Program-made: the position numbers and the translations under genes
In this document: one piece after another, positions 25,824 through 35,635 of the stretch
How positions within the stretch are numbered: the first letter of the stretch is position 1
Layout of the letters: the number at the start of each line of letters is the position of its first letter
Source of the DNA: Alphaproteobacteria bacterium
GTDB lineage: Bacteria > Pseudomonadota > Alphaproteobacteria > Rhodobacterales > Rhodobacteraceae
Reading direction: 5' to 3'
NCBI GenBank assembly: GCA_030424865.1
Contig: JAUHVR010000009.1
Coordinates: 123,082-187,081, forward strand
Length of the DNA stretch: 64,000 nt
Notes under the pieces: generated by a model
What the model was told of the DNA's origin: nothing
The model's database searches: none
Seen by the model: the letters and a program-made list of their open reading frames with translations, nothing else

Positions 25824-25852
25824 TTGACCCTGCCGCGCCCCTGCCCTAAGGC
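25824..25852 (+). promoter_or_regulatory. Candidate sigma70 promoter of gatB
   Basis: TTGACC, 17-bp spacer, TAAGGC, ending about 43 bp upstream of the gatB ATG in a 146-bp gap. The -35 is good and the -10 weak. Confidence 0.35.
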
Positions 25853-25894
25853 AGGTCAGACGCAAAACCGCCAGGCGATATTCCCGGAGAGACC

Positions 25895-27403
25895 ATGCTG
25901 GACCTGACCTTCGACACCCCGAAACCCAAAGTCATTGCCGGTGCAAAGCACGACTGGGAACTGGTGATCGGCATGGAGGTGCACGCACAGATTTCCAGTC
26001 AGGCCAAGCTGTTCTCGGGCGCATCGACCAAATTCGGCGCCGAGCCGAACTCGAACGTCGCCTTCGTCGACGCCGCCATGCCGGGCATGCTGCCGGTGAT
26101 CAACGAATTCTGCGTCGAACAGGCGGTGCGCACCGGTTTGGGCCTGAAAGCCGAGATCAACCTTAAGTCAGCCTTTGACCGCAAGAACTACTTCTACCCC
26201 GACCTGCCGCAGGGCTATCAGATCAGCCAGCTTTACGAACCCATCGTGGGCGAAGGTGAGGTCATCGTCGACATGGAGCCCGGCATCGCCCGCCGCGTGC
26301 GGATCGAGCGCATCCACATCGAACAGGACGCGGGCAAGTCGATCCACGACATGGACCCTCATATGTCCTTTGTCGACCTGAACCGCACCGGCGTGGCGCT
26401 GATGGAGATCGTCAGCCGCCCCGACATCCGCGGCCCGGAAGAAGCGGCGGCCTACGTGACCAAGCTGCGCCAGATCCTGCAGTACCTTGGCACGTGCGAT
26501 GGCAACATGCAGAACGGCAACCTGCGCGCGGACGTGAACGTCTCGGTCTGTCTGCCGGGCCAGTACGAGAAGTACCAGGAGACGCAGGATTTCAGCCATC
26601 TCGGCACGCGCTGCGAGATCAAGAACATGAACTCCATGCGGTTCATCCAGATGGCCATCGACTATGAGGCCCGCCGCCAGATCGGCATTCTTGAGGCCGG
26701 TGGCGAGATCGACCAGGAAACCCGGCTGTATGATCCGGACAAAAACGAAACACGCTCGATGCGGTCCAAGGAAGAGGCGCATGACTACCGCTACTTCCCC
26801 TGCCCCGATCTGCTGCCGCTGGAGATCGAGCAAGAGTGGGTTGACGACATCGCCGCCTCGCTGCCCGAACTGCCCGACGCGCTGAAGGCCCGACTGATGG
26901 ACCTGGGGCTGACGGACTATGACGCCTCGGTGCTGACCGCCGAAAAGGAAAACGCCGACTTCTTCCTGGCCGTTGCCGAGGGACGCGATGCCAAGCTGGC
27001 CGCCAACTGGGTGATCAACGAGCTCTTTGGCCGTCTGAAGCAAGACGACCACGAGATCACGGCCTCGCCCATTTCGGCGGCACAACTGGGCGGGATCATC
27101 GACCTGATCAAGGCCGAAACGATCAGCGGCAAGATCGCCAAGGACCTCTTCGAGATCGTCTATACCGAGGGCGGCGACCCGGCCGAAATCGTCGAGGCGC
27201 GCGGCATGAAGCAGGTGACGGACACCGGCGCCATCGAGGCCGCCGTGGACGAGATTATCGCTGCCAACCCCGCGCAGGTCGAAAAGGCCAAGCAGAACCC
27301 CAAGCTGGCGGGCTGGTTCGTCGGTCAGGTCATGAAGGCCACCGGCGGCAAGGCGAACCCGAAAGCGGTGAACGAACTGGTGTCGAAGAAGCTCGCCCAG
27401 TAA
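25895..27403 (+). CDS. gatB: Aspartyl/glutamyl-tRNA amidotransferase subunit B
   Basis: 502 residues. GatB phosphorylates and amidates mischarged Glu-tRNAGln and Asp-tRNAAsn as part of the GatCAB complex. The N-terminal [26 protein letters not shown], and the tRNA-binding YqeY-like C-terminal domain (GKIAKDLFE ... [17 protein letters not shown]) are all intact. gatA and gatC are not in the window. Confidence 0.97.
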   Translation: MLDLTFDTPKPKVIAGAKHDWELVIGMEVHAQISSQAKLFSGASTKFGAEPNSNVAFVDAAMPGMLPVINEFCVEQAVRTGLGLKAEINLKSAFDRKNYFYPDLPQGYQISQLYEPIVGEGEVIVDMEPGIARRVRIERIHIEQDAGKSIHDMDPHMSFVDLNRTGVALMEIVSRPDIRGPEEAAAYVTKLRQILQYLGTCDGNMQNGNLRADVNVSVCLPGQYEKYQETQDFSHLGTRCEIKNMNSMRFIQMAIDYEARRQIGILEAGGEIDQETRLYDPDKNETRSMRSKEEAHDYRYFPCPDLLPLEIEQEWVDDIAASLPELPDALKARLMDLGLTDYDASVLTAEKENADFFLAVAEGRDAKLAANWVINELFGRLKQDDHEITASPISAAQLGGIIDLIKAETISGKIAKDLFEIVYTEGGDPAEIVEARGMKQVTDTGAIEAAVDEIIAANPAQVEKAKQNPKLAGWFVGQVMKATGGKANPKAVNELVSKKLAQ

Positions 27404-27420
27404 CCGGGACTGCCTTCGGG

Positions 27421-27442
27421 GCGGCGGGGTTTACCCCGCCGC
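27421..27442. terminator. Hairpin after gatB (copy 1 of a repeated stem)
   Basis: GCGGCGGGG-TTTA-CCCCGCCGC, a 9-bp stem just past the gatB stop. The core GGCGGGGTTTACCCCGCC is identical to the hairpin at 43361-43378. There is no U-tract. Confidence 0.6.
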
Positions 27443-27567
27443 TATTCTGGGCCGTTCGATGTCGGACTGTGGCAACCGCGCCTCGATAACTTTCGCGCGC
27501 TTCAAAGGGGGGCGACTCCCCTCGCGCGCCCTGATACTTTGCGATGTCTGCTAAATCCGGGGGAGCC

Positions 27568-28119
27568 ATGACGGCTTACGAGTACAAGGTGGTGCCAGCG
27601 CCCGCGCGGGGCGAAAAGGCGAAAGGTGTCAAAGGGGCCGAGGCGCGGTTTGCCTATGCGCTGCAGCGCGTCATGAACGAAATGGGCGCCGAGGGCTGGG
27701 AATACCAGCGCAGCGAAACCCTGCCGTCCGAGGAACGCTCGGGCCTGACGTCGAAGGTCACCACATGGCGCAACGTGCTGGTCTTTCGCCGGATGCTTGC
27801 CAATGACGCCGCCTTTGAAGACGCCGATCCGCAACTGCTGAACGCGCCCGAACCCGACCCTGCGCCTGCCCCCGTCGCCCCGGTTGTGGTCCCGGTCGAG
27901 GACGCCGCCGGCTTTGGACATTTCGAGGCCGTGACGCCCGAACCCGAAGAGGACCCGCGCGACCCGCTGCTGCGTCGCATCGAAGAGATGCGCAACGATG
28001 GCGAGGCCGCGTTCCTTGAAGACAGCGATGACGCCCCCGATGTCTCGGACCCCGGCCCGGTGTTGCGCGAACGCGCTGCCCGGATGCGCCGCAAGGACGA
28101 CGACTTCGCCGCGGAATAA
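27568..28119 (+). CDS. DUF4177 domain protein
   Basis: 183 residues. The N-terminal half (MTAYEYKVVPAP ... GAEGWEYQRSETLP ... TWRNVLVFRR) is a DUF4177 unit, a small alpha/beta domain of unknown role. The C-terminal half is Pro/Asp/Glu-rich and probably disordered, ending in an Arg-rich helix. The ATG at 27568 is preferred over one 24 bp upstream because GGGGGAG lies immediately before it. The start and end are otherwise isolated from neighbours. Confidence 0.85.
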   Translation: MTAYEYKVVPAPARGEKAKGVKGAEARFAYALQRVMNEMGAEGWEYQRSETLPSEERSGLTSKVTTWRNVLVFRRMLANDAAFEDADPQLLNAPEPDPAPAPVAPVVVPVEDAAGFGHFEAVTPEPEEDPRDPLLRRIEEMRNDGEAAFLEDSDDAPDVSDPGPVLRERAARMRRKDDDFAAE

Positions 28120-28268
28120 GGCCTTACGCCTTGCGCCTGCACAACGCTGCGCCGAAATTCGCCTTGCGGGATCACTTTTTGCGCGACCATCAAAATTTCA
28201 TGCAAATCCCCCTACACACTCCGGACGGATGGTCTAAAATCAGCCGTCCGAGTCGTTGAGGTGCCCCC

Positions 28269-28901
28269 ATGAGCAAACCAGATCCCTTCGGTTTTGATAT
28301 GTCTGTCGGATCGGCAAAGAAGAAAAACCCGCGCGGAAGACGCGGGATGTCGGGCGAGTCGGAAACCTCGACCCGAGTGTGCGATCACGACGGCTGTGAC
28401 AAACCCGGAAAGTTCCGCGCGCCCAAGGCGCCCGATGTGCTGGATGACTTCTTTTGGTTCTGCAAAGAGCACATCCGCGAATACAACCTGAAATGGAACT
28501 TCTTTGACGGCAAGACCGAGGCCGAGATGAATGCCCAGGCCAGCAAGGACAAGGTCTGGGAGCGCGAAACAAAGGACTTCCGCGACCCCGAGGCGCGTGC
28601 CTGGGCCCGACTGGGCATCGAGGATCCGCATCAGGTTCTGGGCGACAATGCCACGCGCAACCCGGGTCGCAACGCCAACACGGGCGGCCACACCCGCCGT
28701 TTGCCTCCGACCGAACGTCGCGCGGTCGAGATCCTGGAAGCCAAGGATCACTGGTCCAAGGCCGAGGTCCGCAAGGCCTACAAGAAGCTGATCAAGGTGC
28801 TGCACCCCGACATGAACGGCGGCGACCGCAGCCAGGAGGAACAGCTGCAAGAGGTCGTCTGGGCCTGGGATCAGATCAAGGACAGCCGGAACTTCAAGTG
28901 A
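28269..28901 (+). CDS. J-domain (DnaJ-like) protein
   Basis: 210 residues. The C-terminal J domain (residues about 145-208) has the HPD tripeptide in KVLHPDMNGGDR and is preceded by AEVRKAYKKL. The N-terminal part has CDHDGCDKPGKFRAPK and a Cys (FWFCKEH) that may bind zinc. This architecture is found near cobS in Rhodobacterales, and cobS lies about 1.9 kb downstream here. It presumably recruits DnaK to an unknown client. It overlaps the next gene by 4 bp (GTGA). An inverted repeat (CGGACGG / CCGTCCG, 28222-28250) lies just upstream. Confidence 0.88.
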   Translation: MSKPDPFGFDMSVGSAKKKNPRGRRGMSGESETSTRVCDHDGCDKPGKFRAPKAPDVLDDFFWFCKEHIREYNLKWNFFDGKTEAEMNAQASKDKVWERETKDFRDPEARAWARLGIEDPHQVLGDNATRNPGRNANTGGHTRRLPPTERRAVEILEAKDHWSKAEVRKAYKKLIKVLHPDMNGGDRSQEEQLQEVVWAWDQIKDSRNFK

Positions 28902-29464
28902 TCCGGCTGACACTTGCGGGTCTGCTGGCCCTGGGCACACAGGCAAGTGCCGCAGACTGGCAGATCCTGCCCGCGCAATCGATGGTGGGTTTTCACACCA
29001 GGGTGACCTATCCGGTGAACGGCCCGGCACAGTTGCTGAACGGCATGCTGCCGGTCGTCGAAGGGCACGTGACCTTTGACCCCGAGGTGCCTGAACAGGC
29101 CACGCTTGATGTTGTGTTGGACACAACCGGGATCACCGTCGATGACCTCGGGTTGGATCAGGAACTCAGACGCGCGGATTGGCTGGGGGTCCGCCGTTTC
29201 GCCTTGGCGCGTCTGCAAGCCAAGGGGTTCGAACAGACCAGCGCCGACAAGTTCACGACCCAAGCCACATTGACCCTGCGCGGCACTTCGCAGGTTCTGC
29301 CCGTCGTCTTTGGTCTGGTTTATGAAAACGGCCAGGCCATCGCCACAGGCACGGCCGAGATCGACCGCTATGCTTTCGAGATTGGCGCCCGCGTGCCCGA
29401 GACAGTGACGCCCCGGTTCGTGCCAATCTGGTTCACCGTCGTGGCAGACGAGGTTGCGCCTTAG
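28898..29464 (+). CDS. YceI family periplasmic lipid-binding protein
   Basis: 188 residues with a GTG start that overlaps the J-domain gene stop. A Sec signal peptide (IRLTLAGLLALGTQASA-A) precedes a lipocalin-like beta barrel: DWQILPAQSMVGF, then LNGMLPVVEGHVTFDPE, and ATLTLRGTSQVLPV. YceI proteins bind isoprenoid lipids such as ubiquinone precursors in the periplasm. Its stop overlaps the convergent gene by a few bases. Confidence 0.88.
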   Translation: MIRLTLAGLLALGTQASAADWQILPAQSMVGFHTRVTYPVNGPAQLLNGMLPVVEGHVTFDPEVPEQATLDVVLDTTGITVDDLGLDQELRRADWLGVRRFALARLQAKGFEQTSADKFTTQATLTLRGTSQVLPVVFGLVYENGQAIATGTAEIDRYAFEIGARVPETVTPRFVPIWFTVVADEVAP

Positions 29465-29976
29465 CCTGACACCTGCGTGCCCCCGGTTGGCGAAAGAACC
29501 CGGCATAAGACAGGGCCTGCCTCATCGCGCGCATTGGACAGCGCGTATACAAATTGCCGCACGGCCTCGGAGTCCACGAAGTCGAACCGAACAAAGAAGG
29601 CCTCGACCTCTTGCGGGGTAAAGCTGCGGTCGGGCAAGGCCAGTGTTGGACGGTGCACACCCAACCGTCCGGTTTCATGGATGAAACGGCGCGGGTGGTA
29701 ATATCCTTCGTAGTTGGAGTACCCGGCAAGGAAGGCAAAGCTGCAACTGCTTTCGCACGCGCGTCCTGCCTCGATCAGCGTGTTGAACTGGGTCTCGCGC
29801 AAAAATTGCGCCAAGCGCAGGCCCTCGGCCAGATTGCCACCCGGACTGTCGAGCGACAGCACATTCTGAAACGGGCAATAGCCCGGCTCATAACAGTGAA
29901 TCAGGTCATTCTGTTCCAGGAAGGCGCGCAATCGTTCGGTATCGCCGGCTTCGATAGGACCGGTGATGCGGATCAC
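29461..29976 (-). CDS. ClpP/crotonase-fold periplasmic-type protein, N-terminus uncertain
   Basis: 171 residues from a GTG start. DSPGGNLAEGLRLAQFLRE and the CESSCSFAFLAGY segment (Ser in place of the catalytic one, flanked by two Cys) match the ClpP-like SDH family of small alphaproteobacterial proteins. The frame continues upstream without ATG/GTG/TTG for about 31 codons to a stop, whereas relatives usually carry a signal peptide. A signal-like stretch (TTG start, KKQGFACFATVFL) is present in a different frame about 100 bp upstream, which hints at a frameshift or a non-standard start. Confidence 0.7.
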   Translation of the reverse strand: MIRITGPIEAGDTERLRAFLEQNDLIHCYEPGYCPFQNVLSLDSPGGNLAEGLRLAQFLRETQFNTLIEAGRACESSCSFAFLAGYSNYEGYYHPRRFIHETGRLGVHRPTLALPDRSFTPQEVEAFFVRFDFVDSEAVRQFVYALSNARDEAGPVLCRVLSPTGGTQVSG

Positions 29977-30139
29977 CCGACTATGATCATGCGAGGCCAG
30001 GACCGCCAGTCCGTGGATGTCCTTGTCGTCAAAGTCCGGGCCGTGGCTGCGGCCTAGTGCCAGCGCAGGGTGTTTTCAGAAAAACAGTAGCGAAGCACGC
30101 AAACCCCTGTTTTTTCAATTCTTTTCCCGACAAAGCTTT

Positions 30140-30598
30140 TCAGGCGGCGCGGAACACCAGCGACACGCCGTTCAGACAGTGGCGTTTGCCCGTCGGCTTT
30201 GGCCCGTCGTCAAAGATATGCCCCAGATGCGAGCCGCAGCGGCGGCAATGGCATTCGGTGCGCACCATGAAAAACGACCGGTCCTTCTGCGTCCCTATGG
30301 CTCGAGGCATGGCCTGCCAGAAGCTGGGCCAGCCGGTGCCGCTGTCGTATTTGTGCTGAGAGGCATAGAGCGCCAGATCGCAACCCCGGCAGTGATAGAG
30401 CCCCTCTTCCCAGAACTTGTCCAGCGGCGAGCTGCCGGCGCGCTCGGTCCCGTGCTTGCGCATGACCTTGTATTCCAGCGGCGACAGCATCGCGCGCCAT
30501 TCGGCATCGGTTCGGGTGACCTCGAACGCCTTGTCGGCACCCCAAACGGGTGTCGCGGCGGCGGCGCCCATGGCGCTTAGAAAAACACGTCGTAACAT
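30140..30598 (-). CDS. msrB: Peptide-methionine (R)-S-oxide reductase, exported
   Basis: 152 residues. The enzyme reduces methionine-R-sulfoxide using the catalytic Cys in RHCLNGVSL near residue 141. Two CxxC pairs (CRGC and CRRC) form the zinc site. An N-terminal signal (MLRRVFLSAMGAAAATPVWGA, about 20 residues with an RR near the start) indicates export to the periplasm, so it repairs envelope proteins. It is divergent from cobS with a 183-bp gap. Confidence 0.95.
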   Translation of the reverse strand: MLRRVFLSAMGAAAATPVWGADKAFEVTRTDAEWRAMLSPLEYKVMRKHGTERAGSSPLDKFWEEGLYHCRGCDLALYASQHKYDSGTGWPSFWQAMPRAIGTQKDRSFFMVRTECHCRRCGSHLGHIFDDGPKPTGKRHCLNGVSLVFRAA

Positions 30599-30781
30599 CC
30601 TGTCCCCCCTTTCCGGCCAGCTTGGCCGATCTAGACTCCGAAGGGCAACGGAGCGGGCTGCACAATCTCGTGACATCGGGGTCGCCCGGACTCCAAAATG
30701 TGGCGGTGCGGGCCTTGCCCCTTCTGCCGATATGGTGCACGACAGGCCGGACGCAGGCTCGGGTGACAAAGGACGACGAAC

Positions 30782-31768
30782 ATGGCCGACGGCATGATGG
30801 ATATCAACGCAAAACCGACCGAAGAGATTTCGGTCCGCGACGTGTTTGGCATCGACACGGACATGACTGTCAAAGGGTTTGCCGACCGGACCGAGCGTGT
30901 GCCGGATCTGGACACGACCTACAAGTTCGACCCCGACACGACGCTGGCGATCCTTGCGGGCTTTGCCCACAACCGTCGTGTGATGATCCAGGGCTACCAC
31001 GGCACCGGGAAATCGACCCACATCGAACAGGTGGCAGCCCGGTTGAACTGGCCTGCCGTTCGCGTGAACCTGGACAGCCACATCAGCCGGATCGACCTGA
31101 TCGGCAAGGACGCCATCAAGCTGAAGGACGGCAAGCAGGTCACCGACTTCCAGGAAGGCATCCTGCCCTGGGCCCTGCGCAACCCGACCGCGATTGTGTT
31201 CGACGAATACGATGCCGGCCGCGCCGACGTGATGTTCGTGATCCAGCGTGTGCTGGAGGTCGACGGCAAGTTGACGCTGCTGGACCAGAACGAGGTGATC
31301 CACCCCCACCCCTTCTTCCGCATCTTTGCCACCGCGAACACCGTGGGTCTGGGTGACACCACCGGCCTGTATCACGGCACCCAGCAGATCAACCAGGGCC
31401 AGATGGACCGCTGGTCGCTGGTCGCCACGCTGAACTACCTGTCGATCGACGCCGAAAGCGCCATCGTCCTGGCAAAATGCCCGCACTACAACACCGAGAA
31501 AGGCCGCAAGCAGATTCGCCAGATGGTGACTGTTGCCGACCTGACCCGGACGGCCTTCATGAACGGCGATCTTTCGACGGTCATGTCGCCGCGGACCGTG
31601 ATCGCCTGGGCCCAGAACGCCGAGATTTTCCGCAATGTCGGCTACGCCTTCCGCGTCTCGTTCCTGAACAAGTGTGACGAGCTGGAACGCCAGACCGTGG
31701 CCGAGTTTTATCAGCGCTGCTTTGACGAGGAACTGCCCGAAAGCGCCGCCAGCGTCAGCGTCGGCTGA
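30782..31768 (+). CDS. cobS: Cobaltochelatase subunit CobS
   Basis: 328-residue AAA+ ATPase of the aerobic B12 pathway. With CobT it forms a chaperone ring that drives cobalt insertion into hydrogenobyrinic acid a,c-diamide by CobN. Walker [14 protein letters not shown], Walker [14 protein letters not shown] and sensor FATANTVG are visible. The N-terminal helix and length fit. AAGGACG lies upstream. It is followed by a strong terminator, so cobT, four genes on, is expressed from other promoters. Confidence 0.96.
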   Translation: MADGMMDINAKPTEEISVRDVFGIDTDMTVKGFADRTERVPDLDTTYKFDPDTTLAILAGFAHNRRVMIQGYHGTGKSTHIEQVAARLNWPAVRVNLDSHISRIDLIGKDAIKLKDGKQVTDFQEGILPWALRNPTAIVFDEYDAGRADVMFVIQRVLEVDGKLTLLDQNEVIHPHPFFRIFATANTVGLGDTTGLYHGTQQINQGQMDRWSLVATLNYLSIDAESAIVLAKCPHYNTEKGRKQIRQMVTVADLTRTAFMNGDLSTVMSPRTVIAWAQNAEIFRNVGYAFRVSFLNKCDELERQTVAEFYQRCFDEELPESAASVSVG

Positions 31769-31795
31769 TACTGCGACCAAATCTGACCATTTCGG

Positions 31796-31827
31796 GGGCC
31801 TTCGCGATGCGAGGGCCCTTTTCTTTT
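31796..31827 (+). terminator. Rho-independent terminator of cobS
   Basis: GGGCCTTCGC / GCGAGGGCCC, a 10-bp stem (one G-U pair), 3-nt loop, followed by TTTTCTTTT. This is the clearest intrinsic terminator in the window. Confidence 0.93.
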
Positions 31828-31867
31828 GCAATACGATCGGAGAATTAACGCATTTGTAATTACATTG

Positions 31868-31895
31868 TTGACACATTCGCTGTATGTCATATTTT
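31868..31895 (+). promoter_or_regulatory. Consensus sigma70 promoter before the first small secreted gene
   Basis: TTGACA (perfect -35), 16-bp spacer, TATTTT. The predicted transcription start is about 7 nt downstream, that is at the ATG at 31902. Confidence 0.75.
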
Positions 31896-31901
31896 TGTTA
31901 C

Positions 31902-32312
31902 ATGCGACACACAGCCACCACTTTCTGGCGCGGCGTGGCGTTGCTGACGATCATGACCACTGCCGCGCCTGCCATGCCGACATCGCCCTCTCAACGGGCA
32001 CAGGTCTTTGCGGTCTGCGCCGGGCGTATGGACGCCCTTGCCACACATAAAACCGCCATGCGCGATGCCGAAGCCGGTCGTCTGCGTGCCCAGGCCGATG
32101 ATTTTGACCTTTTGCTGGACGCAAGTCTGCCTGACGCCCTGAACTATGGCGTCCCGCCAGAGCTACCGCGCCAATGGCGCGCGCAGGGATGGATCGAAAT
32201 TGCCGGGCATCTGGCCGATTCCGCCTACAGCTTCGACCCGGGACTTGCTGAACGATCAGAGCAGTGGATGGACCGGAAAGTGGCTGATTGTCAGGACATG
32301 CTGCTGTCCTGA
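31902..32312 (+). CDS. Small secreted Cys-containing protein, paralogue 1
   Basis: 136 residues, function unknown. The N-terminus is a signal peptide (MRHTATTFWRGVALL ... APAM). The mature domain begins with VFAVCAGRMDAL and ends with a second Cys (VADCQDMLLS), so a disulfide is likely. The FAVCAGR block and the ALxxH spacing match the next gene, so the two are tandem paralogues. A start 6 codons upstream (31884) would lie inside the promoter, so 31902 is used; the transcript may then be leaderless. The gene lies between cobS and cobT. Confidence 0.75.
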   Translation: MRHTATTFWRGVALLTIMTTAAPAMPTSPSQRAQVFAVCAGRMDALATHKTAMRDAEAGRLRAQADDFDLLLDASLPDALNYGVPPELPRQWRAQGWIEIAGHLADSAYSFDPGLAERSEQWMDRKVADCQDMLLS

Positions 32313-32404
32313 CCTGTCTCATTTTGATCAAATCTATGTAAAAGTTTTCACAATGCCTGTTTTTTGGCATTGGATTTTCACCTTTTGCCCATACCGTAAT
32401 CGGT

Positions 32405-32812
32405 ATGAAAACTTTTCTCGCCCTTCTGAGCTGTCTCAGCCTGCTGATCTTGTCCGTGCCTCCGGCCCGCGCAACATCGCGGGATCTGGACGCTCAGGCG
32501 CGTGGATTTGCAGTTTGCGCCGGGCGACTCTCGGCGCTGATGGAACATCAGTGGATGTTTGATGGCGCCGCTTCGGAAGAGACGGAAATGCGCCGCGCGG
32601 CCTTTGTCGACCTGATCGATGCGGTTCTTCCGCATCTGCGGGATCGGGGTGTTGACGGAAAACAAGTCCTGCATTGGCGGATCGAGGCGAAGCTGGCGCA
32701 GGCCAGCCTGCTTCAGCGGGCGACCTTTGGCGAACCGGGGCGCGAAATGCGCCAGGCCCGTATGGTCTCGCAACAGTATATCCAGCAATGTAACGGTCTG
32801 CTGCTGGGCTAA
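32405..32812 (+). CDS. Small secreted Cys-containing protein, paralogue 2
   Basis: 135 residues. A signal peptide (MKTFLALLSCLSLLILSVPPARA) is followed by a mature helical domain with FAVCAGRLSALMEHQ and a C-terminal Cys (YIQQCNGLLLG), matching the arrangement of paralogue 1. No known domain. The 92-bp gap between the paralogues holds a hairpin (CAATGCC / GGCATTG, 32351-32372) and a short ACCG-N4-CGGT dyad directly before the ATG. A role linked to cobalt or corrinoids is inferred only from position. Confidence 0.75.
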   Translation: MKTFLALLSCLSLLILSVPPARATSRDLDAQARGFAVCAGRLSALMEHQWMFDGAASEETEMRRAAFVDLIDAVLPHLRDRGVDGKQVLHWRIEAKLAQASLLQRATFGEPGREMRQARMVSQQYIQQCNGLLLG

Positions 32813-32893
32813 CTCGGTACAATTCTCCGCTTGGAGCCGCCCAAAAACTCTTTCACAGTGCCGCAGACCTGCGTCCCGGAAGGAGCCCACACC

Positions 32894-33595
32894 ATGCACA
32901 TCGGTCTGATCGGCGGCATTGGCGTCGCCGCCACCGTGGCCTATTACCAACGCCTGACCGCGCGGCTGGCCCAGCGCGGTGTCAAACCCGACCTGACCAT
33001 CGTGCACGCTGACGCGCAGACGCTGGTGGACAACAACCTGGCCGACCGCAGGCAAGCCCAAGCCAAGGTCTACTTGCCCCTGTTGCACCGCCTGAAAGAC
33101 GCGGGCGCGGACTGCGCCGCCATCACCTCGCTTGGCGGGCACTTCTGCTTCGATGAAACGCAGGCCCTGTCGCCGCTGCCCCTGGTTTCTGGCGCCACGC
33201 CGCTGGATGCGCATTTTGCGGCCAACGACATCCGCTCGGTTGGACTTTTGGGCACCAAGGTGGTGATGCGCACCGGTCTTTACGGCCAACTCGAGCGCAC
33301 GCAACCGATTGCACTTGCCGACGAGATTGAGCTACTTGGGGACACCTATATCTCGATGGCCCTGTCCGGGCGCTGCACCCCGGACCAACGGCAGCTGTTC
33401 CTGACCGCAGGACAGAGGATGGTCGACGATCACGGGGCGGATGCGGTGGTTCTGGCGGGCACCGATCTGAACCTTGCATTTGACGGGCAGGCCCCGGGGT
33501 ATCAGGTGATTGACGCGCTGGACGTCCATCTGGATGTTCTGGAGCAATTGGCAACCGGCGAGATGCGCCTGACGGATCTGGACAGCTTGAGATGA
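32894..33595 (+). CDS. Aspartate/glutamate racemase-fold protein lacking both catalytic Cys
   Basis: 233 residues. The N-terminal [15 protein letters not shown] is a clear Asp/Glu racemase family start, and length is normal. The family's two active-site blocks are altered: the usual CNT-x-H is SLGGH (Ser at about 79), and the usual GCTE is AGTD (Gly at about 189). Cofactor-independent racemisation needs both thiols, so the protein is probably not a racemase. AAGGAG precedes the ATG at 32894. The gene overlaps cobT by 4 bp (ATGA). Confidence 0.85.
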   Translation: MHIGLIGGIGVAATVAYYQRLTARLAQRGVKPDLTIVHADAQTLVDNNLADRRQAQAKVYLPLLHRLKDAGADCAAITSLGGHFCFDETQALSPLPLVSGATPLDAHFAANDIRSVGLLGTKVVMRTGLYGQLERTQPIALADEIELLGDTYISMALSGRCTPDQRQLFLTAGQRMVDDHGADAVVLAGTDLNLAFDGQAPGYQVIDALDVHLDVLEQLATGEMRLTDLDSLR

Positions 33596-35466
33596 GCAAA
33601 CCCCTCGACAACCCGGCAGAGCCGTTCAAGAAAGCCCTTGGCGAAGCGACCAAGGTCATGGCGAACGACCCCGAGCTGACGGTCAGCTATTCGGTCGACC
33701 CTTCGGGGGTGTCAGGTGATGCCATGCGCCTGCCCCAGGTCAGCCGCCGCATGACCCGCGACGAGGTCATGCTGGCGCGCGGCACCGCCGACGCGCTGGC
33801 CCTGCACCGCCGCTACCATGACGCCGGCACCCATGCGCGCTATGCGCCGCAAGGCGATCTGGCGCGCGAACTTTACGAGGCGATGGAAACCGCCCGGTGC
33901 GAGGCGATGGGCGCGCGCGACATGCCGGGCACGGCGGGCAACATCGATCACAAGATCGGGCACGAGGCCATGCGCCGCGGCTATGAGCAGATCCGAGATC
34001 GCAAGGATGCCTCGCTGGCCACCGCGGCGGGCTATCTGATCCGCCATCTGGCCACCGGACGCGAGTTGCCGGCGGGCGCTCAGAACGTCATGGACCTCTG
34101 GCGCGGGTTCATCGAGGAACAGGCCTCGGACACACTGGAAAACCTGCAGGACCGGCTGGCCGATCAATCCGAGTTTGCCAAGTTCGCCCGCCAGATCATC
34201 AGTGATCTGGGCTATGGCGATCAGCTGGGCGATGACCCCGACCAGCTGGACGAAGAACAGGACGACGGCGACCAGGACGGCCAGGAAGAGGAACAGGATC
34301 CCGATTCGACCGGTCAGGACGACCAGGACGAACAAGAGGCCGACGCCAGCCCCGAGCAAAGCCAGGAAGAAACCCAGGACAGCAGCCAGGCGCAGGTCAC
34401 CATGGACGACATGGCCGACCAGGAGATGGGCGAAGAGACGGAACTGCCCGAGGGCGAGGCGCCGCTTGAACCCCCTGCCCCGCAGCCGATTTCCGAGGCC
34501 GACCCGGATTACAACGTCTACACGACCGAGTTCGACGAAGAGATTTCCGCCGAAGAACTGGCCGATGCGGCCGAGCTTGAACGTTTGCGCGCCTATCTGG
34601 ACCAGCAGCTTGAGCCTCTGAAAGGCGCGGTCAGTCGTCTGGCCAACAAGCTGCAGCGTCGCCTGCAGGCGCAGCAGAACCGCAGCTGGGAGTTTGACCG
34701 CGAAGAGGGCATCCTGGATGCCGGCCGTCTGGCCCGTGTGGTTGCCAACCCCACGACGCCGCTCAGCTTCAAGGTCGAGAAAGACACCGAGTTCCGCGAC
34801 ACCGTTGTGACGCTGCTGTTGGACAACTCGGGCTCGATGCGCGGGCGTCCGATCTCGATCGCCGCGATCTGCGCCGATGTTCTGGCGCGCACGCTGGAAC
34901 GCTGCAACGTCAAGGTCGAGATCCTGGGCTTCACCACCCGCGCCTGGAAAGGCGGCCAATCGCGAGAGACCTGGCTGAACGCGGGCCGCGAACAGCAACC
35001 CGGTCGTCTGAACGATCTGCGCCACATCATCTACAAATCCGCCGACGCCCCCTGGCGGCGGACACGCCCCAACCTGGGTCTGATGATGAAAGAGGGTCTG
35101 CTGAAGGAAAACATCGACGGCGAGGCGCTGGAGTGGGCGCACAAACGCATGATCATGCGGCCCGAGGCGCGCAAGATCCTGATGGTGATCTCGGACGGGG
35201 CGCCGGTGGACGACAGCACGCTGTCGGTCAATCCGGCGAATTTCCTGGAAAAGCACCTGCGGGACGTGATCGCCATGGTCGAGCGCCGCAAGCAGGTCGA
35301 GCTTCTGGCCATCGGCATCGGCCACGACGTGACGCGGTACTATGAACGCGCCGTGACCATCACCGATGTCGAGCAATTGGCGGGCGCGATGACCGAGCAA
35401 CTCGCCTCGCTTTTTGACTCGGACCCGCGCGCTCGGGCACGGGTCATGGGGCTCAAACGCGCCTGA
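33592..35466 (+). CDS. cobT: Cobaltochelatase subunit CobT
   Basis: 624 residues, partner of CobS and CobN. An N-terminal helical domain is followed by a very acidic Asp/Glu/Gln-rich linker (residues about 205-300, including [12 protein letters not shown]). The C-terminal von Willebrand A domain has the MIDAS motif DNSGSM. The start at ATGA shows coupling to the racemase-fold gene. Complete and normal in length. Confidence 0.96.
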   Translation: MSKPLDNPAEPFKKALGEATKVMANDPELTVSYSVDPSGVSGDAMRLPQVSRRMTRDEVMLARGTADALALHRRYHDAGTHARYAPQGDLARELYEAMETARCEAMGARDMPGTAGNIDHKIGHEAMRRGYEQIRDRKDASLATAAGYLIRHLATGRELPAGAQNVMDLWRGFIEEQASDTLENLQDRLADQSEFAKFARQIISDLGYGDQLGDDPDQLDEEQDDGDQDGQEEEQDPDSTGQDDQDEQEADASPEQSQEETQDSSQAQVTMDDMADQEMGEETELPEGEAPLEPPAPQPISEADPDYNVYTTEFDEEISAEELADAAELERLRAYLDQQLEPLKGAVSRLANKLQRRLQAQQNRSWEFDREEGILDAGRLARVVANPTTPLSFKVEKDTEFRDTVVTLLLDNSGSMRGRPISIAAICADVLARTLERCNVKVEILGFTTRAWKGGQSRETWLNAGREQQPGRLNDLRHIIYKSADAPWRRTRPNLGLMMKEGLLKENIDGEALEWAHKRMIMRPEARKILMVISDGAPVDDSTLSVNPANFLEKHLRDVIAMVERRKQVELLAIGIGHDVTRYYERAVTITDVEQLAGAMTEQLASLFDSDPRARARVMGLKRA

Positions 35467-35635
35467 ACGGAATGACGCGATCCCCACGGGCCAGTGGCGC
35501 ATCGCTGTCCCCTTCGCGCGGTGCGGGTTGGCCTGAATCGGGCAGTGCCAGAAGGCAATCTTTCTCCGATCCGGAGGCCTCTTGAACGTTCAAGGCACGC
35601 GACAGGGTTGCGCGCGCACGTGAAGACCGTGACAC
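35453..35635 (-). other. Possible 60-codon minus-strand ORF in the cobT-aminopeptidase gap
   Basis: GTG start, then SRSSRARATLSRALNVQEAS and a C-terminus [12 protein letters not shown]. It overlaps the cobT 3' end by 14 bp. The composition is plausible for a small basic protein, but there is no strong ribosome site and no recognised family. Confidence 0.25.

Noticed and set aside
30599..30781. Cobalamin riboswitch before cobS
   Set aside because: The gap is only 183 bp and no B12-box-like sequence was found.
30140..31876. 578-codon minus-strand ORF spanning cobS and msrB
   Set aside because: Only the last 152 codons (MsrB, starting at 30598) are real. The rest is antisense of cobS.
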